A DNA stretch of 64,000 nt. It comes from Pseudoips prasinana (taxonomy: Eukaryota; Arthropoda; Insecta; Lepidoptera; Nolidae). The notes below the pieces were generated by a model. It did no database searches. It was given only the letters and a program-made list of their open reading frames with translations, and was not told the origin of the DNA. Location of the stretch: assembly GCA_951640165.1 (NCBI GenBank), contig OX621257.1, positions 8,753,201-8,817,200 of the forward strand, given 5' to 3'. Both the position numbers and the translations under genes were made by a program. This document shows positions 42,600 to 52,667 of the stretch, piece after piece (the first letter of the stretch is position 1; each line of letters opens with the position of its first letter).

Positions 42600-43069
42600 A
42601 GTTTAGTTAAATATCGTTACTGTTATAAAATAAATCTTATTAAAAATTATTTCCTACAATCCGTATACCTAAATATCTATATGTACCTAGAAATAATTAT
42701 AAATTAATTATATATTACTACGAACATGTTCTGACTGTTTACAAGCGCTTTTTAAAGTCTACGTGAATAAAAACCTTTTTTATTTTATTTTTTTTATTTA
42801 GAAGCTTAATTTGTCTATGTAATTGAACAACGTGCAGCATGCCCCCAGGAATAATACGACACATATAAAAAACTTCTTAAAAAAGTTTCTTAAATTTATT
42901 TGAGTTTCATTGGGAGATACCGCTTCTTAAGTTACCTTCACTATTCATGTTACACCTTGTATAAACATAAAATTTGGACGGCAATATAAAAACAATTAAA
43001 TTACCACAAATAATTACGTCAAGGTTTTAGAGCAAAAAGATATGACATCAAAAACATAACTTTTATAAA
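42600..43069. other. AT-rich, includes insertion in the right arm
   Basis: Sequence 42600-42800 (ACAAGCGCTTTTTAAAGTCT, ACGTGAATAAAAACCTTTTT) recurs at 44170-44375 with AAGCGC and TCTACGTGAATAAAGACC, so it is a dispersed repeat inserted into the arm. The rest is not recognised. Confidence 0.5.
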
Positions 43070-43435
43070 ATCGTTGGTCTAGCGGTAGCGTATTCACCCG
43101 CAGATAACGAGGTCCTGGGTTCAAATCCCGGGTCGGCCCAAAAAGTGATTTTGGGACTTTTCTGTCAAAAGAAAAATTTCTCAGCATCAACCCGAAGTCT
43201 GGGAGTTGGCGGTATTATACCCCCGTGCCCCGGAGAGCACGTAAAGCCGTCGGTCCTGTGCCTGACCTCTTTCCGGTCGTGTCGCTAGGCGTCCCATCGG
43301 ATCATGAGAGTGATGGAATAGAAAGTGCTCCTGTGTTAGCGCACACACTTGAGTACTATAATATGTCCCGCACAGATGGCTAATCTCTGTTGAGACTGGC
43401 CGCCGTGGCCGAAATTGGGCTAGGAGTACATTATT
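43070..43435 (+). mobile_element. SINE-C, nearly complete
   Basis: TTGGTCTAGCGGTAGCG, GGTCCTGGGTTCAAATCCCG, CCGAAGTCTGGGAGTTGGCG, CTGACCTCTTTCCGGTCGTG and GGCCGAAATTGGGCTAGGAG in the standard order. The minus-strand open frame is incidental. Confidence 0.88.
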
Positions 43436-43500
43436 ATTCAATATAAAATGTAAAATTAGTCTGTTAATTCCGTGTCTGTGGGTAATCATATTATGCAAAA

Positions 43501-43697
43501 AAAAAAAAAACTTGTGTGTACTTATGTACACGCGTTAGAAGTTATACTTCTTAATATACAACTTGAACATAGTTATCAATTTTCATACCACCTAGAACCA
43601 ACTTCATGCTGTTAAATTTTTTGGTGTCGGTGTGCGCGCGCATCGTAAAAATTCACTCTCATCATTTTTCTCCATCGCGCCAAAAGAAGTACTTCAA
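43501..43697. mobile_element. MITE G, simple copy
   Basis: One linear pass: ACTTGTGTGTACTTATGTAC, GAAGTTATACTTCTT, CATACCACCTAGAACCAACT, GGTGTCGGTGTGCGCGCGCA, AATTCACTCTC, CCATCGCGCCAAAAGAAGT. Serves as the template for understanding 39108-39506. Confidence 0.75.
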
Positions 43698-44383
43698 TAA
43701 AGTCCAGGGAAAAAGCTTGGGCTCCATTGAAAAATGCAGAGACTTTTGACAGTTTGAGAATTCTCACACAAACGTACTTTACAATTTGAAAAAGTTGTAT
43801 CTGAGCGTCTGTATTCAATAATTGAAAACTCAAAAAAAACTGAGATTTCATGAGATTAACAAAATCCAGCCGCAATCCTGTGAAGAATCCAAAAATCCTG
43901 AAGTGGACTAATCCTGATATATGGTAGCCCTATGTGGGAGCAGCTATCAAACCACTTTGTCATAAATTGTTATCTCGTTAGTTAACTATCTACATTTTAC
44001 AGTAACCATATATCAAAATGAATACCCTTGTCTCTGAGCGGTCGCAAATGATTACTCAGCGGAGGGTGGATTCATTTGCGTTTCGTATCGAGTCTAATAG
44101 TTGTGCGAACATAATATTCAGACAATATGTAGTAAAATATAAATTTCAATAATGAAACCTAAACATAATCTCCTTGACAATAACTTAATACAAGCTACCT
44201 AAATATCACTAGTATTATGAAATAAATTGTATAAATGTTTTAACATTCCGTGTACCTAAATATCTGTAATAAGCAACTAGAAATAATAACTTTATTACTA
44301 CAAACATGTAATGACTATTTACAAGCGCTTTTTTTAAAGTCTACGTGAATAAAGACCTTTTTTTTATTTTATTTTATTTATAA
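43698..44383. other. No gene recognised
   Basis: Mixed AT-rich DNA. The last 200 bp resemble the 42.6-42.8 kb insertion. Confidence 0.4.
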
Positions 44384-44552
44384 CTAGCTGTGCCCCGCGG
44401 TGTAACTCGCGTTAAATTTTATAAATTTTCTTTGCTATAAACCTCACGGAGCCCGAAACCTTTCCAACGAATGCAAATCCGTGGAAATCGGTTCGTACGT
44501 TCTGGAGTTATAGCGTCAGGAAGGAAAACCCGACTTATTTTTATATAGTAGA
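44384..44552 (-). mobile_element. Short Helitron (H3 family)
   Basis: Reversed: CTAGCTGTGCCCCGCGG start like H2 but a different body (ACCTCACGGAGCCCGAAACC, GTTCGTACGTTCTGGAGTTA, GGAAAACCCGACTTATTTTT) ending ATATAGTAGA. It shares the 3' terminus but not the interior of H2, as Helitron families often do. Confidence 0.75.
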
Positions 44553-44844
44553 TAACAAACCTATGTAATCATAGAATTATTTAAACAACGATTTAAACTG
44601 CGATTTTCTCCGTACCTTTTTGAGGTACAACTTCTTTCTTTACGCCCGCTTTATTTGGGATGTAAGCCGACGAATGCGTGACGAGAGCGTTACGAGAGGT
44701 GTGATCTGGCGAGAAGTGTGATTGAGAGGGAGATATAAGTTAGTGAAGAAAGAAAAGATCACATATATTACTGCAGGAGTAAGAGAGACAGAGGTGCATG
44801 CACTTTCTTATTTTGAAACGGTTTTATTTAGCTTACCCCGTTTG
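44553..44844. repeat. Repeat flank left of the tandem duplication
   Basis: TCTCCGTACCTTTTTGAGGT, TACGCCCGCTTTATTTGGGA and ACGGTTTTATTTAGCTTACC look like part of the larger element to which the 118-bp array belongs. It is present only once, so the duplication breakpoint falls inside this element. Confidence 0.5.
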
Positions 44845-44879
44845 TTTTATTTTTTATTCTTGGGTCAAATTTAGTAACT

Positions 44880-45640
44880 GAAATTTGACCCCCTTCCTGT
44901 TGACCGATTGATCTGAAATTTGGTACACACTTCTAGTTCTGGTGACAATACAATTAAATCAATTCTGTTTCATTGTAAATCCAATATGGCCGCAGCTACA
45001 AAATGGCGAATGACTTAGGTTTTATTAATCCCATCAATATGGGTATCAAATGAAAGGGCTCAACAAGTAGAATACAATGTACTATACAAAATTGAAATCC
45101 AAGATGGCCGCCGCTACAAAATAGCGGATAACCTAGGTTTTATCAATCCCAACAATATGGGTATCAAATGAAAGGGCTCAACAAGTAAAATACAATGTAC
45201 TATACAAAATTGAAATCCAAGATGGCCGCCTCTACAAAATGGCTGATAACCTAGGTTTTATCAATCCCAATAATACGAGTATCAAATGAAAGGGCTCAAC
45301 AAGTAGAATACAATGTACTATACGAAATTGAAATCCAAGATGGCCGCCTCTACAAAATGGTGGATAATCTAGGTTTTATCAATCCCATCAATATGGGTAT
45401 CAAATGAAAGGGCTCAATAAGTAGAATACAATTTATTAAGCAAAATTGAAATTAGAGATGGCCGCCGCTACCAAATGGCTGATAACCTATTTTTTTATCA
45501 ATCCCATCAATATGTCTATCAAATAAAAGGGCTTGACAAGTAGAATACAGTGCACTATACAACCTCAAAATTTTAAGATGGGCGCTGCCACAAAATGGCG
45601 TATACTTAAGTGCGCAACTATTTGAAGAAGGTCAAGCTTA
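44880..45640 (+). repeat. 118-bp minisatellite, ~6 units (unit 1)
   Basis: CCAAGATGGCCGCC-type cores sit at about 44984, 45103, 45221, 45339, 45457 and 45575, a period of 118 bp. Each unit also has GGGTATCAAATGAAAGGGCT, CAACAAGTAGAATACAATG and ATAACCTAGGTTTTATCAAT. Outer units are most diverged. A lone relative lies in the Osiris intron (15945-16060). Confidence 0.88.
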
Positions 45641-45679
45641 CGTGGCTCTTTGAAGAGTAAGATCTTTGCAGGGACTACG

Positions 45680-45945
45680 TATAATAATAATAATATCCTG
45701 GGACATTATTCACACACGGTGATCTGATCCCAAACTAAGCAGAACTTGTACTATGGAAACCAGATAACTGATATACTACATATACTATTTTTCTTTTGTA
45801 AATACATACTTATATAGATAATTTACACCCAGACTCAGGACAAACAGACATGTTCATGCACACAAATATTTGTCCCGGGTGGGAATCGAACCCACGACCT
45901 CCGGTGTGAAAGGCAGCGTATCTACCAACCACGCCAACAGGCCCG
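45680..45945 (-). mobile_element. SINE-A copy (unit 1)
   Basis: Complete in reverse: (TAA)n, ATCCTGGGACATTATTCACA, CAAACTAAGCAGAACTTGTA, GGGTGGGAATCGAACCCACG, CCAACCACGCCAACAGGCCC. Confidence 0.88.
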
Positions 45946-46060
45946 TCGCATCGTATAGAGGAGTTCGACTGCAATAAACTAACGGGCAAGAAACCTTGCA
46001 ATAATGAGGCACTAAATGAATTAAACAGAATGCGAAATAAAAACTATGAACTAGAAAATA

Positions 46061-46292
46061 AAAATTGCTAAAAAAACTTTTTAAGTTAAACGGTTTTATG
46101 TTAAACATACATTGTAATGTTTAAGATATGTACTAAAAGCTAAAAAATAATAAAATAGATACAGTCGTTGGCATTATAAACATATGCATAGACTAGACTA
46201 AAATAAAACCGTGGGGCACGTACATATCTTAAACATTACAATGTATGTTTAACATAAAACCGTTTAACTTAAAAAGCTTTTTTAGCAATTTT
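46061..46292. mobile_element. Inverted-repeat element with ~70-bp arms (unit 1)
   Basis: AAGTTAAACGGTTTTATGTT, AAACATACATTGTAATGTTT and AAGATATGTAC on the left (to 46132) are mirrored almost perfectly at 46219-46292. The centre is about 85 bp. Frames on both strands within the arms are mirror images, not genes. Confidence 0.8.
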
Positions 46293-46787
46293 TTTATCTC
46301 TTTGTCTCATAGACCGTTACGTTTCCTATATCTAAGTTTTACTTCAGTCGTGTTTTCTAAATATAATGCACAATCATGTTCGAAAACACAAACTCACACA
46401 TTCACTCTCTCGCTCTCATGCACACAAACATACATGGTTATTTATCTGTATCCTGTACCCTCTTTCTAACTCTTCTATTAATTGTTTATTTACTGCTTTT
46501 AGAATTATATGTATAAATTGTAGCTAAATAAGCATCTTAAATGCTATTTCAACCGCGTGGTGGGCGTGGTAACCTTTAGTATAGGTTTTTCAAACCTATT
46601 TCAGGCACCAGTTTCGCACAAAGTTTGGTCTAGTTGGACACGTGTTGTACTTATGTAATAAGTTACCCCATTTGTGCTGAGATAATAAATGTTTCTTTTT
46701 ATTTTATTATTATTATTTTCTACTTGTAGCTTTTGTTGTTATATTGTATCAAGCGTCTAAATGTATTTTTTCTTCTTTTATTCTTAA
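46293..46787. other. Probable LINE 3' end, otherwise unassigned (unit 1)
   Basis: GTGCTGAGATAATAAATGTT followed by T/A-rich (TTA)n at 46677-46720 has the look of a retroelement 3' terminus. No coding part retained. Confidence 0.4.
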
Positions 46788-47101
46788 TTAGCTGTGTCCC
46801 GCGGTTTTACCCGCACGAAATTTTGAAAATTACCATAGCTCCTCCCCTGTAGGTGATAGCGTGATAATATGTAGCCTATATGTTGACCCGACCTCGTAGT
46901 AATATTCGTGCAAAATTTGAAGTAAATCCATGCAGTACTTTTTGAGTTTAGCCCAGACATACATACAGACAAACAGACAAAAATTATAAAAACTATATTT
47001 TTGGCTTCGATATCGATTGTAGATAGTCCGCCCCAAGTATCCTTTTAAAAAATATTCAATGTACAGTTTTGACTTTCCTACGATTTTATTATATGTATAG
47101 A
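46788..47101 (-). mobile_element. Helitron H2 (unit 1)
   Basis: Reversed, TTAGCTGTGTCCCGCGG (terminal CTAG changed to CTAA in sense orientation) to ATTATATGTATAGA. Full body. Confidence 0.82.
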
Positions 47102-47404
47102 TATCGTCACACATTAAAATTAGAGGTAATGCGATTGTTAAATATCACATAGGTACACAAATAGTTAATTATCTTCTTCAATGTTTTTAAAGAACATAAA
47201 TTTTGTATAGAATTTCTAAAGTTTTTAAGCTTTTACTACTTCAAAGAAACATTTTAAATTATTTAGATAAAACTAACTTTTACGAAAGAATATTAATAAT
47301 GACACTAATTGTGTAAAAATCACAATTCAAGTGTTTGAAGTTTAATTAGTTATATAATTTCTTAATAAAGTTATGCGAGCTGGCTAGACGGTACTAGACA
47401 CCAA
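47102..47404. other. AT-rich spacer (unit 1)
   Basis: Nothing recognised. Confidence 0.35.
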
Positions 47405-47965
47405 CAGTATGGCCGGTCGGTTGGTAAATGCTTGCTTTTCACGCCGCAGGTCGTGGGTTCGATTATTTGTGTGCATGAACATGCCTATTTGTCCTGAGTC
47501 TGGGTGTTATCTATACATATAATAAAATCGTAGGAAAGTCAAAAGTGTACATTGAATATTTTTTTAAAAGGATACTTGTGGCGTGATCTACAATGATTAT
47601 CAGCAATCATTATCATGAAGCCAAAAATATAGTTTTTAGAATTTTTGTCTGTCTGTTTGTCTGTATGTATGCCAGGGGTAAACTCAAAAAGTACTGCATG
47701 GATTTACTTCACAAATTTGTATGAATATTACTAAGAGGTCGGGTCAACATATAGGCTACATATTATCACGCTATCACCTACAGGGGAGGAGCTGTGATAA
47801 TTTATAAAGTTTAACGCGGGTATAACCGCGGGGCACATCTAGTTATCTATACAAAAGAAAAGTAGTATAGGTATGTAATATATCAGTTATCTGGTTTCCA
47901 TAGTATAAGCTCTATAGTTTGGGATCAGATGGCCGCATGTGTATGATGTCCCAGGATATTAATAT
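47405..47965 (+). mobile_element. SINE-A split by Helitron H2 (unit 1)
   Basis: Head (GGTTGGTAAATGCTTGCTTT, GGTCGTGGGTTCGATTATTT with part of the B-box region lost) to TGAGTCTGGGTGTTA. The Helitron is at 47510-47842, then TATCTATACAAAAGAAAAGT and the tail GGTTTCCATAGTATAAGCTC. Confidence 0.82.
47510..47842 (+). mobile_element. Helitron H2 inside the SINE (unit 1)
   Basis: TCTATACATATAATAAAATC to GGGGCACATCTAG, between A and T. Contains a short extra palindrome ATGATTATCAGCAATCATTA at 47592. This insertion point differs from the SINE site used at 23.8 and 34.1 kb. Confidence 0.83.
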
Positions 47966-48127
47966 TATGATTAATTACGTAACTAACTACAATGATTTAT
48001 GAAACAGATATACTTATATCCTACTAATATTAAAAGCTAGCTGTGCCCCGCGGTTTTACCTGCGTAAAATTTTATAAATTATCACAGCTCCTCCCGATGA
48101 TAGCGTGATAATATGTAGCCTATATGT

Positions 48128-51100
48128 CAGTGTTGGGCACAATTCAATTAAATTTTTAATTGTAGAGGCAAACAATTACATTTTTTATTTCAACTAAATT
48201 AATTGCAATTGAATTAATTAAATTATTTTTTAATTGTGAAATGCAATTAAAATCAACTGCAATTAAATCTGTTAATTGTGGTTTACAATTAATTCAATTG
48301 CAATTAAAATTTTATTTGCATTAAAATTAATTGTTTTAAACAATTAATATTTAATTTAACTACGTATTTGATGAATGTACATGTGGCAGGAGTCCATAGC
48401 GTGTACACTGCACGCCCCGCATCCCCCCTTCGTCTTGTACGCCTCACTCGCTCCTCAAAATTTCTTGTGTTAGTCTACCGCTGACTGCGCGTTGTACATG
48501 TCGCAACTTGATTGTGTCGCGCACTCACGCAGAGCGATTTGCGAGTCACGTCATTCAGTGCGTTTTGATTTTGAATGTACCTTCTACGTGTGATTTGAAC
48601 AATTCAAATACCTATTTTACGGATATTTCTACAACTTCCTAAAAACTTATTAGTTATGGATGAAGATTATTATAGTAACATGTCGTCAGCGTCAATTAAT
48701 ATTTCGGACACGGATAATAATGATTCATTGGATCGAGAGTTGCAGTCTCAGGGCAGTACATCGACGACTTCACTACCACGTCTTGGACTACTTGACGGTA
48801 CATTTTTTAAATATATACCAGAGGAATCAACAGCGCATAAAATCACAGCTCTGTGTACTAAATGTTTGCCTAGTATTACTAAAGTCAGGGGATTTGATAA
48901 TTGTACATCTAATTTTCTGAGTCACCTCAAACGGAAACATGGACAAGATTGAAAATGAATATAAAGCATATTTAAAAAGAAAAAAAGAAGTTAAAATGAA
49001 TACATTAGTTCCTGGCAAAAAATCGAAGAAAGGTGGAGAAGTCAACTCATATACTCAAGAGGATTTTGTACAAAATATTATTGAGTACTTTATTCACTCT
49101 ATGATCCCATTGAGATCTGTAGAAAACCCATACTTTTTGAAAATATTCACTAATTTGCAGATATCTGATAAGGGTTTAAAACTTATAAGTCGTCGAAGTT
49201 TGAGTCGCCGTATAAAAATTTACTATGAAAAACAAATGTCTACTATTAAATCGGAATTGATGGATGTTGATTTCGTGTGCACAACAACAGATATCTGGTC
49301 TGGAAAGAAGAGAAGCTTTTTAGGTATGACAGCACATTGGATAACAAAAGATTTGAAACGGCATTCAGTAGCATTAGCATATCAGCGGTTCAAAGGAACT
49401 CATAGTTACGACCGCATTACTTATTTAATTAAACACATTTACACAGAATTTGGTTTGACCAGTACTAAAGTAGTTGCATCAGTTACTGACAACGGCAGTA
49501 ATTTTGTTAAAGCGTTTCGCACTTTTGGCGTACAACTTACTAACATCAGTACAAGGGAAACCAATGAGCCGGAAGATCTTGTGTCTGAAGATACAGATGT
49601 AGAATCCGATTCAAGTCTGGACGAAGGAAACTCGGAAGAATTTTTTTTGCCTGCTCATCTAAGTTGCTGTGCGCATACTTTGAGCTTATGTGCTACTGTT
49701 GATGCCAATAAAATTTTGACTAACAAAGGGACTCCATTATGTGACATACATGCTAATACAATAAAAAAATGCAACTCTCTATGGAATGCAGCCAGCCGCC
49801 CAAAAACAGCTGAAATTATACGAGACATATTAAAACACACATTGAGTCGACCGGGTGAAACCAGATGGAACAGCCTGTATGACGCACTTCAACAAATTTT
49901 GTCGATCGAAGAAAAGAATTTACAGCTGCATAGATCTTTAAATATTACAAATCCTATAAAAGATTTCGAATTTGATTATTTAAAATAATATTTGATCTGT
50001 GCTGCACCAGTAGCAGAAGCATTGGTTATCGTGCAAGGTGAAAACAACACCTATTTTGGTGTTGTACTGCCATGTCTTTTTATTAAGAAGAAAAATACAA
50101 AAAATTGTAAGGAGAGGCGATTTAGTTTACTGTGCACCTTTGATTAAAACTTACAGAATAAGCATTGAAACAAGATTTAAACAGTATTTTGATCTTAACA
50201 CTGCTGAGGCAGAACATGCAGCAATAGCTGCTCTTTCTTATCCTCGTTTTAAGAATAAGTGGCTCTTGCTTAACCAGTCTAGACCGAATTAAAGTACAGA
50301 ATCTTTTTAAAACCGTTATTTCAAAAGAATTCAATGAAGAACCCCAACAAAATATACCAAAAAAAAGAAATAAAGAAAATAGTTTTTTTTAATTCGATTC
50401 TGATTCAGATAATAGTAATTATTCAGCACTTGCAGCGTCTACCAATACGAACACCCCAAAAACAAAGGCTGAATTATTGATGTTACACTTCTTTGCTGAA
50501 GAAAGTGAAGAACTAAATCTGCTGAACAGATACCCTGAAATAAAAAGAGTTTTTATAAAATATAACACCCCTTTACCAGCTTCTGCAGCAGTGGAGAGAC
50601 TTTTCTCTTTTGCTACGATGACAAATTTGCCAAGAAGTCATAAATTAACAGACCAAATGTTTGAAAAGAGGGTTGTGTTGAAGTGCAATCTGAACTATTC
50701 AAAGAACACACAAATAAGAACAAAACAAGAACAAACGAATAGTTCTCTCTCTGAACAATCATGAACTATTAAGAATTGTGAAAACTGATTTAAATAAAGG
50801 TTTATTTATAAAAGTTATTTTCTTTGTATTTAAAACTACGGTTATCCTTGTTACCTTGAATCATTCAATCCTGAATTATTCTAGTTAGGTACATTTGCTA
50901 CACTTTTACGTAATGTTCTGGCTTAAATCCAGGCTTTACATACCCTTGAGAATATTAAGGGAAATGCTCTTGTATTGTTTGCATTATTTTTGTCAGTTAC
51001 TGACATTTATTAATTGTTAATTGTAATTGTAAACGTGTATCAAACAATTAACAATTAATCAATTGTAATTGCAAATTTTTACAAACACAATTAATTTAAT

Positions 51101-51254
51101 TGTAATTGCAAAGTTTTACAAGCACAATTAATTAATTGTTAATTGCGACACGTTACAATTACAATTAATTATTTTAGTTGTTAGTTGCAACTAAATTTGG
51201 CAATTTAATTGTTAGTTGTTAATTGTTTTCACAATTAGTTTTTGCCCCACTCTG
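48128..51254 (+). mobile_element. hAT transposon, decayed (unit 1)
   Basis: The 3127-bp element is bounded by the perfect 8-bp target duplication CTATATGT (48120-48127 and 51255-51262). Ends are CAGTGTTGGGC and, inverted, CAGAGTGGGGC, typical hAT short terminal repeats. Both subterminal regions (48138-48360, 51010-51240) are packed with CAATTAA/TTAATTG motifs, likely transposase-binding clusters by analogy with other hATs. It carries a broken BED-type transposase gene. Confidence 0.9.
48656..50764 (+). pseudogene. hAT (ZBED-type) transposase pseudogene (unit 1)
   Basis: Domains in order: a BED zinc finger (CTKC ... HLKRKH) in the first 98 codons; a large RNase H-like region with TTDIWSGKKRSFLGMTAHW, SVTDNGSNFVKAF, CCAHTLSL and TRWNSLYDAL; APVAEAL and QGE further on; RFKQYFDLNTAEAEHAAIAA; and the C-terminal dimerisation block LPASAAVERLFSFATM. 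Five lesions are visible: frameshifts near 48945, 50090 and 50270, and in-frame stops at 49986 and 50390. Such a transposase would cut and paste hAT elements, but this copy cannot encode it. Downstream is an AATAAAGGTTTATT poly(A)-like region near 50794. Confidence 0.9.
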
Positions 51255-51487
51255 CTATATGTTGACCTGACCTCTTAGTAATATTCATGCAAAATTTGAA
51301 GCAAATCCATGCAGTACTTTTGGAGTTTAGCCCGGACATACATACAGATACACAGACACACAGACAAAAATTCTAAAAACTATATTGTTGGCCTCGATAT
51401 CGATTGTAGATTACGCCCCAAGTATTCTTTTAAAAAAATATTCTATGTACAGTCTTGACTTTCCCACGATTTTATTATATGTATAGA

Positions 51488-51643
51488 ATAGATGGTATGG
51501 TATTGTATATGAGTATGGATGTAAAGATGGATCTTTGTCACTCTTTCACGCAAATACCACCAAATAAAGCTTATACATATATCCGAATAACACAGGTCAT
51601 ATTTTATAACGCTTAATGCGGATAAAACCACAGGGCACAGCTA
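51488..51643 (+). mobile_element. Helitron end fragment (unit 1)
   Basis: GGATCTTTGTCACTCTTTCA, CGCAAATACCACC and the terminus CCACAGGGCACAGCTAG, without a 5' end. It abuts the H2 copy. Confidence 0.55.
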
Positions 51644-52667
51644 GCACTTGATCATCAGAAGCTTAATTTGGCTATGGAACTGATGAACGTGTAGCACATC
51701 ACACTTAGCCGCAGATTATGGGGATCTCGGTTAGTATTACCGGTCCGGCCGATTATTCGCCTAGAAGCAGTCCGGGGTCTTGATGTCAGGGGTTTTACTA
51801 CGCTTTCAGAGATCACGTAAACCCTTTAGAATTACCCCGTTGCACCGCACACCCTTAACCAGGTAGCGGAAAAAAACGACTTGTTTTCATGTTCTCTGAA
51901 TGAATTCACGATGATAGCGTTATTTGTAATATGCTACAATCAATAGATAGTTACACTATTGTATTAGGTTAACACCTGTAAAATAGTTGTAAGAGAAGAG
52001 AAATCATATAATTTTATTTATCTTTATTAATAATATAATCATAAATAAAGATAAATAAAATTAGCGATTCAAAGCAATTGCATTGAATCGCTATTTTCCC
52101 GGAGCTGCTTGCATGTGGCGACAGTAGAAGACACTTAAACTGCCACTTAGTTTAGAATTGCCTCGAACTATTTGAAAGAAAAAGCAGGATTCTTTCGTCG
52201 AAAGCGGGACATGTAGAAGGACCTATATAATCAGATTTTTTAAAATATTTATCTTTTATTTGTGTTCAAATTAGGTTTATTTAGCACAAAAAGCCATAGA
52301 AAATGTATTTTAATAAGTATATTATATTTTAAATTATTAACCCTATCGGCCTGCGGGCGGCCTGTCCACACTTGTCTGTGCCACCTGCCCACGCTTCTTC
52401 AGCACGCTGCACGAACAACTGTTGAGTTATCCCAAAAAACGAGATTAAGTATGTCCCGCGCGGGACATTTAATTCTGATTTCAAATAGGGACGTCCCGCC
52501 AACGCTGAAACACAAACTAGTGGACATTATTATGTTCTCGGTTACTGTAGCTTACTTTGGTCTTTAGCATTAATATTTTATTAGGATACAAAATGGCTGA
52601 TTTAATTTTTTATTACATCAAAAAAATTATCCACGCCTCTATGTTGTTAAGCTTTCGCATATAAATA
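51644..52667. other. No gene recognised; contains twin hairpins (unit 1)
   Basis: Includes two hairpins that share one base: 52010-52062 (19-bp arms AATTTTATTTATCTTTATT) and 52062-52093 (11-bp arms TAGCGATTCAA). At 52464-52479 is the palindrome TGTCCCGCGCGGGACA. A 101-codon frame at 52262-52567 has no recognised content. Confidence 0.5.

Larger units (their letters stand above)
39508..42836. repeat. Large inverted duplication, arms ~1.35 kb
   Basis: The left arm (about 39508-40855) returns in reverse at about 41256-42600, with a last piece (GAAGCTTAATTTGTCTATG) at 42800-42836 after a 200-bp insertion. Landmarks mirrored in order: Helitron H2, RTE tail scraps, TTGTATGTTTGTTACGTGAT, a CTT trinucleotide run, TTAACCGACTTCAAAAAATG, AGGGTTCCGTAGCCAAATTG, TCTGTCTGTCTGTCC and CCCAATTCCATAAATATATA. 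The centre is about 400 bp. The arms differ by scattered substitutions and small indels, so the event is not brand-new. All open frames inside lie in repeats. Confidence 0.85.
48037..51487 (-). mobile_element. Helitron H2 split by the hAT (unit 1)
   Basis: Left piece 48037-48127 (CTAGCTGTGCCCCGCGG ...) and right piece 51255-51487 (to ATTATATGTATAGA) form one H2 copy when the hAT and one target duplicate are removed. Confidence 0.87.

Noticed and set aside
44880..45640. CRISPR-like array
   Set aside because: Units are 118 bp and nearly continuous, without short repeats and unique spacers, in a eukaryotic genome.
46245..46469. Small gene encoding MFNIKPFNLKSF...
   Set aside because: The same start occurs on the opposite strand at 46108 because both lie in inverted-repeat arms; the frames are mirror images of a MITE-like element.
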